Position numbers and translations under genes: made by a program | Source of the DNA: Tyto alba | Taxonomy: Eukaryota > Chordata > Aves > Strigiformes > Tytonidae | Reading direction: 5' to 3' | Length of the DNA: 64,000 bases | Assembly: GCF_018691265.1 (NCBI RefSeq) | Contig: NW_024881324.1 | Coordinates: forward strand, 3,785,730-3,849,729 | Notes under the pieces: generated by a model | What the model saw: the letters and a program-made list of their open reading frames with translations, nothing else | Told to the model about the DNA's origin: nothing | The model's database searches: none | Shown: positions 11,772 to 25,359 of the stretch, piece by piece | Layout of the letters: every line of letters begins with the position of its first letter | Position numbering within the stretch: the first letter of the stretch is position 1

Positions 11772-14727
11772 GTTGGAAAAGCTTCCTTCTCCCACTATGG
11801 CTTCTCCATTCTACTTATCATTTATGATGGTTTCTTCATAACTTCTCCAGCTTCCACTCTTACATTCTAGATCATCAAAATCCACAACCATTCTAACCAT
11901 GAATACTGCATAGCAGGCATTTCTCATTCACTTATATCCCAAAATTATCCTACTCAGGCTTATGGAGTGAGCAGAAAAGAAACACCTCTAATAAATTGTC
12001 TTTTATTCATGTTTCTAAATAGAGGTTTTGCATTTGTTCAGAAGACTTACTCTTGACTCATTAGCAAGTAGCAGCAGTGCAAGAAGGTCTCTTTTTAACA
12101 ACAAAGTCAATTAATTCAGTAAATAACTATGAAGATAACAAGTTAAAAAGATGTCATACTGCATCTACAAGGGTAAAAAGTGAACATTTCATTAAGGCCA
12201 TTTCTTGCCTCCATTATCAGATATGATGGAGTGAAGCCATAGAATTCCTGCAGGTGGAGAAAGTGCTTAATACAGCCAGTTGAATTTAACATCAGAGGAT
12301 TATCTGACCTGAATTTGAACTTTACAGTTCTGGCCAACAGTAATAAAACTCTTACCTGAACTGTTCTCTTAACAGTTCATCAGCTTCGCAGCTCCAAGAA
12401 ACACAAAAGGATAAGTGCATTTACTTTTACGTATTTCAACTAAATATTGCTCTTGTAGTTTATAGTAAAAGATGGTATAGAGTTTGACTTTTCATTTGGA
12501 TGCCTATCTTCTTTGAAAGTTCAAGGTTCATGTTTTCTGTCACAACTTGCTCTAGCTTTTAGTAGTTGGAAGAGTTCACAAAAAATGTCTCTCCAGATTG
12601 AAATGATTTTGTGTATCATTATGAATGTATGTGCATTAGATATGAATATATATATTGTAATAGAAAATATATCTATATATAATGATACTTATATGTATAC
12701 ATTCATATATAAAATATATTCTAATATAAAACAATCTAGAATTAGATATTAATATACGTGTATTAGATATGAAAAGAGAATGCTTAAAAATAAACTTCCC
12801 ACCTATTCAAGAAGAGGATTTGTGGTATTTAAATGTTTTAGGTATTAATTATCACCTACATCTTTCTAGCTTGCATCCTCTATAATTTTTTCTGTAATCA
12901 GGAAGTTGAGGTGAAATATATTTATATAAACCAGTATAAGAGAACTGTCACCGGGAATCAGAGCTGGTTTCTAGTGCAAGGTGATGTAGACAGTGTAAAT
13001 TTACAGGACAGGATACAAGTAGACTGGAAATCAGTAGAGCTGTATATTTGTATCCAGGAAGATACTGTTAAAATAAACATTTTTTGTTACAGTTATATGA
13101 AAAAAAGGAAGAAATTTGTTATAATATTGTTTAGACCAGGGCGCTCTCTGCAATGCTTAGTCAAACAATTTGTGTTTTCTTCAGTTCTAGTAATCTAAAC
13201 AGAACAGTTAATATGAGTGGTATTTGCAGTACATGAATTACAAATTATTTGACATAGCATGATTTAACAGCTGTAAATGACAGCATTTTATGTGTAGCTT
13301 TAACTTTCATTGTAATACTGCAGCTGAGATTCTTCAGTGAATAAACAGGAGAGTAAAGAGATACTTTTTCTTATTGCATACATAATTGAAAATGCATTGG
13401 TTGGTGTAATGCTGGAGTAATCTATAAAATCCCTGTGTGAACATTTGAGAAAAATATATTGAAAAGTTGTAACAGATAAAGGAAAGATATTAATATGATT
13501 TGAGGTTTGAAGAAAATACTAGCTTAAGAAGAAAGACTTGAAGACTGTCATCTGGAGAACATAAAGTGACAGGATTAGATTGCTTCATTCAGGGCTACCG
13601 TCAAGCTAATAGCAACTGGAGCACAAGGTTAAAACATGGGATCATTCCTGGACACTTCCAGATCAAGTTTGAGCGAGTGGAAGGAGGAAGAAGGTAAGGT
13701 GCTTACTGTAAAGTGGCACTTCCCAGAGAGGAAGAAGGAATGCTGGGAGGTGAGTTTGCTGGAGAAAGCTTTTTAAGCAGACCACTGCATGAGCTAGGCC
13801 ATCTTGTCTCCATCCCAGTCCTGTTTCCATAGGGAGAAGTCATTACTAAAAGCCTTTTGGATCAGCCAGGAAAAGGAACCTGCAGCCTTACAAATTCAAA
13901 AGGAAAGATACCATATTTTTTTAGCAGAGGTGGTCCTTAGCCACAGGAAGAAATGTTGAGAGGAGTGATAGATTCTCTAACATTTGACATATTCAGATGG
14001 ACACTGGCTACCTCTCTGAAAGACATGCTTTATTAGCACAAAGCTCCTGGGCTTAGTGTAGTGGCAACAGGATGAAAATGGCCTGAGATGAATTGACCAG
14101 ACAGAGTGAGTTATGTAAAAATCTATCAGCTCTGGACATCTAACTCAAGCTTTTAGTACCAACTATTTCAGCTGGAAGGGCTAGTGTTTCATCATTTAAT
14201 AGAAGTATAGTGAAGTTTAATTCAATTATGTCTGTAAGATACATGGACTCCTTCCTGTGGAAACTACTCCAGAAACAGAAGACATAACTAGCAGCAGATG
14301 ATTGTGCTAATTGTGTGCTCAGGAACACATCTCTCTCAGTTTCCTCATAAGGAAAGTGCTGCATCAGCATAGTTCAGACAAAGAGCAAATCAGACGGAAG
14401 AATTCTTGCTCATGTCTTCAACAAGACACAGATCTTTATGGAGATTAGAAGCTGCTCAGTGACTTTCATTTCACCTTTTCAGCCAGTTGTTATATCTATG
14501 CAAGGGGAAGGACACGTTTGCAAACTCATGCTTAAGAAAAAAGCACGTGAGTGATACAGCACCTATTATGGTATCATCTGTGCATTTGTTCCCCCTATAC
14601 TCTGCCTAGGGAAAATGAATCATGGATTGGATGACTTGCAAAGGATATTTTGCATAAAATTATGGACATTTTGGCTTTCAGATAGGATTACTGTCTTTCT
14701 CTCTTTTATTGAAGATTTTTTACCCTA
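11772..14727. other. Intergenic AT-rich DNA between two LTRs
   Basis: No gene is recognised. It includes a strongly AT-rich, partly palindromic tract at about 12,620-12,775. The remainder is unremarkable. Confidence 0.5.
12620..12775. repeat. AT-rich palindromic low-complexity tract
   Basis: Alternating TATA words with several local inverted repeats; ATTAGATATGAA appears at both ends (near 12,636 and 12,760). It probably represents simple-sequence drift. Confidence 0.6.
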
Positions 14728-15738
14728 TATCATGGTTTGAGACCAGAGGCCAACTGAGCACCACACAGCTGTTCACTCACCCCTTTCCTCCCAGTGCTGG
14801 AAAGGAGAAAATGAAGCAAAAGGCTCAGGCATTGAGATGAGGACAGAGAAGGATGAATCACCCATTACAGTCACAGGCAAAAGACAGACTCGTTAGGGGA
14901 AGGAAAAATTAACATCATTTTAATTCAAACACTAACAAAAACAACATTTAACAGACAAGGTAGGACAGTGAGAAACACCACCACATCCAGACCAACCTCC
15001 CTCCACCCCTCCCTTCTTCCCGGGCTCAACTCTGCTCCTGACCTCTCTTCCTCCTCCCCCAGCACTGCAGGGAACAGGGGATGGGGGCCACAGCCAGCTC
15101 ACTGCTCCTTCCTTCTCAGGAGTGGGGATGAACGCTGCCCATCCCTCCCCTGCTCCCCGTGGCTCCCCTCTCACTGCAGACAGTCCCCCATGAACCTTCT
15201 CTGGCGTGAGTCCTCCCCACGGGATGCAGGCGTTCCCGAGATGATCCGGCGTGGGTCACCCCGCCCATGTTGCCATCCTCCCAGCACCAAACTACAATAG
15301 CGGGGGCTGCTTCTCCCCTCAGAGTCCCGACTACCCTTAAGCGCAGCTGCCTGTCCTGGCATGGGCTCCTCCACAGGCTGCAGGTCGGCCTCTGCTCCAC
15401 CAGTGACCTCCATGGGAGGCAGGGGGGTGGCCCTGATGTCTCCCCACGGGATACAGGGGGCTCTGCTCTGGCACACCTCCCCCACGTCCTTCTCCTTCCT
15501 TCCACTGACCTTGGTGTTCGCTTAGGTGTCCTCCTTCCAACTCCTCCTACAAGTCCCCGTCCCCTCCAAGGTTCCCCTTCTTAAATACATTCCTGCAGAG
15601 GTGAAGTTAATTGGCTCAGACTTGGACAGAGCCAGGTCTGACTTGGAGCTGGGGGAGCCTTCAAGAAGCTTCTCACAGGGGTCACTGCTGTAGCCCCCTC
15701 ACCCACTAAGAAAACTCCCATCGCACAAACCCAACACA
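14728..15738 (-). mobile_element. ERV LTR (probable solo LTR), minus strand
   Basis: The left edge TATCATGGTTTGAGACCAG...AGCACCACACAGC is the reverse complement of the 3' end type seen in the LTR at 1565-2151. The middle and right parts, with CTCCTCCACAGGCTGCAGG units and the terminal CCCAACACA, resemble the LTR at 10,681-11,771. Sense is minus. No primer-binding site is seen to the left, so a solo LTR is likely. No clear target duplication was found. The element is GC-rich and creates several spurious open frames on both strands (60-129 codons) without known domains. Confidence 0.65.
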
Positions 15739-17747
15739 CTTTCTCAAGTCATCACCAACCACAGCAATATATGACCCTCTGACTTGAGATTGTCCTACCT
15801 TTTGCCCCAAGTTTGTTTGGGTTAAAATCTGTCCCTATGCTCACACCTACCAGCATACAGGAGAGTAGATTATTTGATGATGTGAATGTCTGGAGATTCA
15901 CCTGACATCTGACCAAGAAGAGAGAAATACATGCACAAATTTATTTCCGTCCTCATTTAGTCATCAGTCTTTTTTATTCTGTTCCTTTCTTTCTACATAT
16001 TGCTTAGATGATAAATTGTTCAGGCCACATTTGTAGTGCTCATGTGTCTATAATGAATTAAGTTGGTATTGATGCTCTTTCAGTAACAAAAAACTCTTCT
16101 GTGCTTCAGAACTAAGACAGTGGCCTTTCATACTGACCACGTTGAAAAAAGAAAGGGAAAACGAAGGACATGTTCTATGTTCTTTTGACCTTTCAATGTG
16201 TCAGCCCCAAGGCAAACTCAATATTCAATTAAGTAAAATATTATAAGTGTCTCATTTCATATGTGTTATGAAGTTACACTTGATGGATGTAGCTTGAGAT
16301 GGTCTGGCACATGCTTAGAAGAAAGAGTTAATTTTTAGCAAGGCTTTGCTGAGTGCTTTTAAAGATGCCTTCTAGAAAATATATTAGAGGCACGACTACT
16401 ACTAATATTTCACAGCATGAGGCAAGGCCATTGCCTTGCTGTTCATGGTAACTTCTGTTCTTTGGGGGTCTATAAATTACAAAGCCAAAAAAGGCAATAT
16501 GAACTTTAATGAATACTCTCTCCTGGAGGCTCCAAGAGAAAAATCTGAGTGTAAAAGTGTGGAAGCAAAGGAAAAACAAGAAGTTATCTGTCATGAGCAT
16601 AGCATTACATCACTTTCAAAAGGAAAACAAAGATATATGTTGCAGCATTATTGCAGACAACAAAACTGAGAGGAAAGGAAAAGTTGAGAGAGTTGTGCAT
16701 TGTAGACATCAAAGCGAGTAGATTTTTCTCTGGATTACTTTAGGAACATTTACAAATGCTTGAAAGAGCTCATCTAATGTATGAGTCCAGGAAGACAGTT
16801 TGTGTGTAGCTCTCGGTCCCTGTAACACTTTCTGTGAAAACTCAGGCCTCTCCATCCAGCCTGCAGCAGCCTTAGGCGTAGGGGTAGGAACTGGACTTCT
16901 AATGTGGAGTGCCTGTCAGAGCTCCTTCAGCAGGGACACCGGAGTGCTTGCTGTTGTACTGTATTTTACACTTGTCCCTCATTCTCTGCATGCACCCTTC
17001 AAGGCACTGGCAGCATGGATGACAGAAGAGGCAGCTGTGGAAAAGCCTTTTGTTGCAGTGCCAATGGCCACTTTGGTATGGTCTTTTTTTGGGGGGTGTT
17101 TGGATACAAGGGACCATTCCTCTAGGCATCTGTCCTTGAAAAAAAACATATGCCACCCATACCAGTTCTACAGTTTGTTTATACTTGATGCACTTGTCTG
17201 TAAGAAGGAGGCTCAGTCTACTCTTTTAATAATTTAGGGCAAATAGCTAACAGAGAGCTCCAAACTGCAGGAGAAATGTCCATGAACTAAAATGCCTGGA
17301 TAAAAATAGACCTTTAATACAGCGAGGCAGCCACCTGAACTGTGCCTTCTGCCTGCTATTTCATCAAACAACCTTTAACACTGCCGCCGCTGCCTCCCAA
17401 TGTCCCACGAGCAGACAGTAAGGGACCCCTTCCACCCACTCCTGCCACTGGCAGTGCCCGGCATGGAGGTGCCCTACCTATCCATCCCTGATGCCCAACA
17501 GCAGCTTCTGAACTCCCTCCCCACCTGAGGTATAATCTCATGATTTCCAATCCCCAGGTCAAATCACCTGAGGATAATACAGGCAAAATTGCAAAAGAAA
17601 CAGAAAGCTAACCTAGTTTGTTCAAAGCCGTGTAGACAGAGATAGGGCAGAAACCGTGAATAGATTCCAAGCCTCACTCATATTCCCATGTCTGCTGCCC
17701 CAGACCTTGTTGCTTATGTTATAAAAATGACAAAATTTTCTTTCGGA

Positions 17748-17828
17748 GCCCCCCTTAACCCCCACTCTCCTTCCTCCCTCTCTTCTCCTCTCCCTTCCCT
17801 TCTTTTACCCACCCCACCTTCTCTCCCA
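17748..17828. repeat. Polypyrimidine tract
   Basis: About 80 bp, almost entirely C and T on the plus strand (CCTCCCTCTCTTCTCC-type words). It is a low-complexity tract capable of unusual DNA structure. Confidence 0.65.
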
Positions 17829-19975
17829 GTTGCTGGAAGAAGTGAAACTCCTGTACAAACTGTCCCTGCCTGTACAAGGTGTAGAAGAGCATGATCCTAC
17901 ATGAAGGGTGATGCTGGCTGATGCGCTGGCATTGTGGAGGTCTTTTTCTGTCCTCTGCCACAGTTCAAATGCATAACCTTGGCCAAAGCAAAGGACCTTT
18001 CTGTAACCCAATTTCCCCTCCTAGGGAACATGATTAATCATAACACAGGGGATTTTTTGAAGCTTAATTCAATGACATTCATGCAATAGTTTGTGATTAC
18101 TGGAAGTAAAGATATGAAAAGAAATTAAACAGTTCTAATGCAGCTGTCTTGTTGGCACAATATTAAAGCAGCTGATTATGGACACTTAATTGAAGGAAAT
18201 GAGAATTATGATCAGTTAGCACAGAAGCAAATATGTGATCCACAGCCTGATGAGAATGTAACTCCACACTTTTCTGTTCTGAAAAGAATACTGAGCCATG
18301 ACATGGGCATATTTTTTACGTGAGTTGAAGATGATTTGATAACTATATCTTGGGTTTTCTTTTTGTTCAGCTTTTGTTTTGGAAGAGCTGGTGGGGTTCT
18401 GCAATGCACATCCTACTGTGCAGAATGAACTTGAGCTGCAAGTACAATTGCTGGCCTCACCAAAGGGTGATGAGGGAGAGACAGACTGAAACTGCACGTT
18501 TGAGCAAGTTGCTCTTGCCTTGATGTCTTGATATGCTGCTCACAACCTGACCCTCAGTAGTGATCTTTGCAGATGGTGAAATGGTCTCTTCCACAAAACA
18601 GTTTGTTTTAAACAATTTGTTCTAAAACTTCTTTTGCTTTGGTAGTTTCTATCCCCTTGCTTTCTTTCACTCTGCCTGGCTAAGAGTTTTCTAAAGAAGA
18701 AATCTCTGGCAGAGGTACATATCAGTGTGTCAGTCCTGTTCCTTGATATACCTGTAGGGTGCTTCAGAGCAATGTTTATCACTATGTAAACACTGTACTA
18801 TTTGCTTACTGGGATGTTAGCATGACATTGCCTAGTATAGTAAAGATGCAATGAAGGTGTGGCAAGAAGTCTGGGAGTTAAATGACACCATTCCACAACT
18901 GCAAGCATCTTGCAGACTGGGGGTTTGACATTCCTCCCCTGGGTGAATGCCTGGGAGAAATCAGGGCAATACTTTGGTTTCCTATAAACTAATAAGTGAA
19001 TCACAGGTATCTTTAAAGAGCATAAGGAGTTTGTTTTGAGGATGGAAGGAAGAGATAAGAAGACAAAAAGATTGTTTTTTTAATATCACTTTTATCAAGT
19101 AGGTTATGGGCAGTCATGTCTGGCAGGTTGGGTCTGTTTGTCTAACACATAAATCATAAAAGCACTTTAGTGTTTTACTTCTCGTTGGCAGATGCCTTCT
19201 GCCTGTGTGCCTCTTACCATGCTTCCTACTGTCCTTCATCCCTTTTGCTGCACAAGACTGTTTTATTACCTTCTTTTCCTCATGCTCCTCTAAACATTAA
19301 ACCATGCTGTAGAGCAGGTGAAAGGGGATAGCTGCTTGAATAGTTCCACACTATATGTTTGCTTTTAACTAGTGCTGTCCCAGAAAACTTTCTAACATCT
19401 TCTGTTCCACCTGTGAATCACCTAGCAAAGTTTTCTGTCATCATGGCTTGTATGATATCCAGGGCAAGGCTTCTAGACACTTGCTGGTATTTATAGCAAA
19501 AGGTATGGAGGAGGAAGGAAAAAAAGGGCATTGTCATGAGCTTACAGTGATGCTAGTGACTTTTTATCATGGTAAACTGGAATTAATTTTTAGTCTCAAG
19601 TCATCACAGTAAATATGGTACCTGATAGCTAAAAAATCCTGGGATCTTATTTCCATAGTGTTGTTACTGTGTTCACATTCATTTCATATTAATGCACCCT
19701 CAGAAACCCACATTTATTTTCTTCAAACACCAGGAAACCTGCAAGAATCCCTCAATCTAATTTAATGATCACCCCATCTGTCTTGCATTATGTTTCCACT
19801 TAACATTGATATAAGTGAGGAGGGACCTTGCTTATATTCAGTAATTATTTTTTTTAAGTATACCTACCTGCAGGCATGTATAGTTGAAAACTCTTAAGGC
19901 AAGGCACTGAGGCACTGGTAGCAGATGTAAATCTAGCAAAACCTTAGAGGAATAGCGATGTAGCCTGATAAGAGT

Positions 19976-20040
19976 GAAAAAAAAAAAAAAAAAAAAACAA
20001 AAAAACAAACCAACAACAACCCCACAACAACAAAAAAAAA
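19976..20040. repeat. A-rich low-complexity tract
   Basis: A run of A followed by AACAAC / ACAACC interruptions and a second A run. It could be simple expansion or an old retroposon tail; no body sequence is recognised beside it. Confidence 0.6.
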
Positions 20041-22817
20041 TCTTGCAGAGGTCTGATAGTTTTCTTACTGAGTGTGACAATCCTTGCTGTGTGCTGGAAG
20101 TTACAACCCTAATTCCAGGGAGATGCGGAAGAGCAGAAACTTTGATATGGTGGTCAGAGAGATGTGCACGAGGTGACATCCACAGCTCTGGATCTCTTCC
20201 AATTTTAATTGGCATGTATGACTGTAAAAGAGGGAGTTGGATTAAATTTTCCCTCCAGAAACAGCAATGATTCAGAGGAAAGTTTTTGAGGGTCAGTATT
20301 TCTTGAGACTTGTTCCAGGTTAGTTCATCTTGCTCAGTATTCTCTCTAAGCTGTATAAGGACAGTTTAGTACTATCAAAATAATTATATTTTGACCTGCT
20401 TAAAGATGTTTTAGGGTTAAAAAACACTTGAAAATAATTCAAATCCAGCCTTATCTCTTTAATATCTTGCTTTGCTTTTATTGGTTGGATTTTCACTTCA
20501 GTTGGCAAACTTTTCAGGTTGAGTAATAAATACCTACTGGAAGATGATCGCAGAATACAAAGACGCAACCTAAGTCTGTCTGATTTGTTCAGACTGCCAA
20601 GTACAGAGGGATACTAGAAACAAATGAGGCAAATGGTACACTTTGGCACAAGGGTAGATAGGAATCTGCCCATCTCACTGCAACTGCCTGGGTTTGAGGT
20701 TGATTTTGTATTTCATAAGAGTCTGGTGGAACACCAGAAAGATTTTGTTAAGGCTCAGATGAGCAAACTGGTCTAATTCCAACTCTAAGAGTTTATTTTC
20801 TTCAGAAAGCTGTGTTTCCTTTAGAAATCTGTGGGAGTTAATTCCCCATTCACAGAAGATTTCTGGCTTTCTGCTCCTCAAATCTAGGCACAAATACTGA
20901 TAAAATAGAAATCCCCAATCTACCTATCAAACAGAGAACATCACCACAGTTTTCACGGCCTCTTTAAAAACTTGCATGTGAAGTTGATGCATGTGCATAG
21001 ATCTTGCTAGGAAAATCAGCTTGCAAAAGCCATTTTGTAACTGTTACTGAAGGAGGACCCTTTCTTCATTTTTCTGCTTCCTTGTCAGTAAGCCTCAACG
21101 ACTACTATCTACATTTTGGTGCCAGAATATCTCTGCATTGTGACCACCATTTTGGTCAGATCAAATTTGAAAGCAACATTCTGCTGAAATGCCTAAATAT
21201 CCATGAAGAGCCTTCCAGCACAACATATGAACCTTTTACACGGGGCTTATTTTGGGTTGCTGGGTTTGTGGAAAATCAAAGGAAGGGACAGAGGTTTCCA
21301 CTGTCAATCACTCGTTGTTCAAGTGAAAAGGAAATAAAATAAGGGAGGGAGTAATTTTGTTGCAGATAATATTTTCCTAGCAGCACAATGTGTGAGAGGT
21401 GGGACAAATGCAGACTGTAATACCACTGAGGAAAAGTAATCTTCTTCTCTGTCTGGAAGACTAGCCGCCTGCAGGCTATGGTTCTAATTTCAGTCTCCCC
21501 AGTGCCTGTGGATAAGACACATTTTTTATCATAAGCCTGAAATGAGACTTTCAGATTTCCAAATCAAAGATAATTTATTGATTTCCCACTCCCCTTTATT
21601 GTCCCTCCAACTGAAAAATCATGTTCAACTTTGACATTTCACTTTCTCCAACACCACCAGCCTTTTTCAATTATGGAAGCTGGATCCCTGACAGAGAACT
21701 GAAGATAAAGAAACCACTTTATGTGTTGCTTCCTTAGTGGCAGAGTTGGTGTTACATATACTTTTGCAGAGTGAAAATGTATTGATTACATTTGTTGAAA
21801 AGAGGTTGAACATTTCATTACAGTACATATACATAGCTTTCTCCCCTAACCCATACCTCTTCTGTTGGGTTGTCAATAGGAGTAAGCTATTTAGAAGAGA
21901 GATTGTCATTCTGTATAGTTCCTAACTATGGTTAGGTGTCTATTCTCAGTTTAATAATACTAGTCCCTAAGCACTATTGAAAAAAAATGTATTTAAGTCT
22001 GTTATTTCTTGGCCCATTGTCATGGATTTGGAGTGAGGTTTATTCTCTTTCCCCTCTGAAGCACTTGCAGAGAGACTGTGATTTTTTCCCCATTCATCTT
22101 CAGACTTCTTTTTTTTTGCTCTTTATGTTCTGTGACTCTTCATTAGGCCTTTGTGTTTCCTCCTCTGGATTTCTTCACGTCTTCCACATCTTCCTTAAAA
22201 ATGCATTTTCCCAGAGTATATAGTATTCAAGCTCAAATAGGCCAGAGACATCCTAGATGTAAAACTTTTGTTTATAATCCCAGTCTCCCAGGGAGGAAAC
22301 TTGGTGAAAATATAATAGTGTTAATTCATGTTGGACTGCCATTTCACTGTAAGCCCTGGATGCGTTTTTGTAGAAGTACTCCCTAGCCTCATTTTGTATT
22401 TATATAGATGAAGATTCACAATAACCACAGTTTACAATAATGCAGAGAGTGAAGAGCTCAAACATTACATAATTTCAATTAAAGAGAATAGTGAACTGTT
22501 AGAAACTTGGATCTAAACAAGGATATCCACTGAATAGATCTATCTTGCATTGTAAATGTATCATCTTTCAGTGGTTGAGCACAGTTTAGCAGCAAATAAA
22601 ATTTCAGAAATCCTCTGTAAGCAGCAAGCAGTACAGTGTATGTGCAGGGAGGGAGAGGGAAGAAGCAGGTTCAGTAGATATTTCAGCTCATTATAAGTAA
22701 AACTTCAATGTGTCTTTTGTTAAGCTTCCAGAATGATCTATAATTGATATGCCCATTCTGATGTACTAAGTAATAGTTAAGCTATAAAGCTGGTGAAATA
22801 CTTCAAATTTAAATTAA

Positions 22818-22900
22818 ATGTTAGACCAGATGATCTTTCAGGGTCCTGGGCTTGAAACCAACTTGGACTTTTCCAACCTGGGATGTTCTATGGTTCTGTT
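22818..22900 (+). mobile_element. CR1 LINE 3'-end remnant
   Basis: Contains the CR1 3' end words GACCAGATGATCTTTCAGG, CTTTTCCAACCTGGGATG and TTCTATGGTTCTGT in the right order, interrupted by about 20 bp of unrelated sequence. Only the last tens of bases of the element are present, as usual for 5'-truncated CR1 copies. Confidence 0.55.
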
Positions 22901-25359
22901 TTTATGAAAATAGAAAAAAAATAAAATAATTCTTTAAAATGATACTGGTCAGGAAGAAAAAGGGAAGATGGAAGTTCAAGATATTAAATGTGCTCTTAAG
23001 CTATGAATCTTTTTTTTTTTTTTTTTTTAAACCAGGAAGTTTGCTGGTTGTATCAGGTCATGCACAACAGGAGAAAATAGAAAACGGCACATTGGCTGTG
23101 CTGGGCGAAGGCACTGGTATACTGATAAATGTAGAGTGGTTAATAATCCTGCCCAGCTGCCCATAACTAGCAGCATGTAGGTCAAGCATTGGTTAATAGG
23201 ACCCAGAAACTGAAGCTCATCCATTATGTAAGTAATAGATATGAAAGCATCTGGCACAAAAGAAATAGAAAGGATTTGAATACCTCCAGAAAGTGTCTTG
23301 GACTGCACACTCACTAGATGTCTCAAGACAAAACAGTACTTACTGCTGGGCTCCCAAATGTCATGGTTTGTCTGCCAACATTGAAAGAGTGTGCCCAGCA
23401 TAATAATGTTCAACTCGGATCTTTTGCTCTCTGCCTACATGGTATGGTGTTTGCTGTTTGGCAGCATCTGTAGAGGAGGGAAACAAGATGCGTGGTCCTG
23501 GAAACACACTGGACTGGAGTTGTAATGGCTGTGTGCACGTGGCAGTGACTGAAACAAAGGCATAGATGTTGCCTCCACAGCAGCTAAGCACAAAATAAAA
23601 ACCAAACAAAATCTCCTTCCCCAAACAGTGTTACCAGTGGAGTTGAGAGAGGGAATCTCAGTATGTCCTTTCTACCTCTGCGGTCTGCAACATGCTGCAT
23701 TTGTAGGGAAAAGAAAAGCTGAAGGTTTTGATGTCGAATTTGTCAGTTCTGTGATGTTTCAGCAGTAAGTATGACCTACTACAATGAAGAGGAAATAAGG
23801 AGACATACTTCCTCTCAGTTTTGAGAACCATTACAGTGCAGCTCATTTGGTTTATATTTTCTGTTTGTTTTGATTATTTTTCTTTCCTTATTTAACCTAT
23901 CCTAGTGAAAGAGACAGCTGGGATATAACTGTTACTTTCTGAGGTAGTTACTGATGTCTTATGCTAAAATGGAGCTAGTTCTGCTGTAGGCAACATAGGG
24001 AGATTTTTCCTTCAAGATATTAACTGCAGCCCACCTGTATATTTTTGTGTCTTGCTGGTAAATTGTCTCTGGGACCAAAGGTGCTAGAAGGTTTCCACAG
24101 AAGAGATGCAGACAGAGCAGCAAATTTGTCTTGTGGATGAATTGCTTCGACCCTTGGTGACAGTGATGAGAGTGCTGGCCATCTGTCATGCCTGATGCCC
24201 CTCTTCAGAAACCTTGCAAAACCCATCTAGCCTTAGAAATTTCTACTAAGCTCTCCAACTTGCCAAGTAGCCACAAGGAAAAAAAGTGCATGAAAAACAG
24301 AGCAGGCCCAGATCATTGCCTGAACCTGAAAGTTACCCACTGCAGCTGTTCTTGACTGAGGGCACATAAATGTTCAGATCAGGTCTTTACAACTATATTT
24401 CTAGTGCCCATATTTCAGAAATGGCTTGTGGAACTGCTCATAAACATACTTAATGTGCTTTTTGGCTGGAAACCGTGTATGTGGATTCCAAAGCCTGAGT
24501 GAGAATTAGAAAAGGTTGAGAATACTGGGAAGAACTAGGAACCCAATTCAGAATAATAATAAGAAAGATATTTACAACAGACACAACTGTTTGAGAACAT
24601 TTTTATTTATTCTGGTACTATGTCACTGATATCAGAATCTTTATATTCCACAAAATTTATTTAGACGGTGAGGTATGAAAGTATGTAGCAGACACAGACT
24701 GAAATAGACTAATTCTGGCAAATTCTGTCAGTTCTAGACTTCTAACAAAGTCCTGTGTCCCCATAATCTTACTATTCTTTGTTTCTAATAAGACCAATGA
24801 CTCAGAAGACCAATCTCCAAACTGTAATGCTAACTTAAAAGAACAATTTATGATATTTAATGTGAATGCAATAAAGGACTTTGTTCCTATGAATATAATT
24901 GCATAATTAAATTAATACATGTAATTATATTCTTGCACAATACATGATTATTCAAAGACATATAAACTTAAGGATAGATATCTGGACATTTCTTTTCCAT
25001 TCCTTTCCTGGCTTCTGTCATCTCCTTAGCCCTTCCCATCCCCAGAAAAGGATAAAACCCCTTACAGAACTGCTAGTAAAACACTGCTTCATTAAATGCA
25101 AATCAGCAATGACTCTTGGATGCCCACAGCAAAGAACAAAGCACCTAAACTGCACTTCTGTCATGACAGCATACAAAAGTACTTTCAAGAAAAGTCTATC
25201 GTCATCGAAAGAGAGTTAGTTAACTCCTCCTTTCCCTTTGTGTAGGATACCACTTGGAAATTATTATCTTTCCCTGCCTTTTCCTTAGAGTGTTGTGGGC
25301 TCTGACAACACTAAATGCACTCACTGTCTCTGTGTCATTTGGTTTGAACTGGTTGTTCT
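22901..25359. other. Intergenic DNA, no gene recognised
   Basis: A poly-T run lies at about 23,010-23,028. A 128-codon minus-strand frame at 23,027-23,413 has no recognisable domain. Nothing else is supported. Confidence 0.5.

Larger units (their letters stand above)
15739..22817. other. Intergenic DNA, no gene recognised
   Basis: A 145-codon frame at 16,800-17,237 lacks any recognisable domain. A long pyrimidine-rich tract lies at about 17,748-17,828, and an A-rich tract with AAC interruptions at about 19,976-20,040. Nothing else stands out. Confidence 0.5.

Noticed and set aside
16800..17237. 145-codon plus-strand frame
   Set aside because: No known domain, no splice or promoter context; length is within chance for 64 kb in six frames.
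23027..23413. 128-codon minus-strand frame with hydrophobic stretches
   Set aside because: No family recognised and no gene context.
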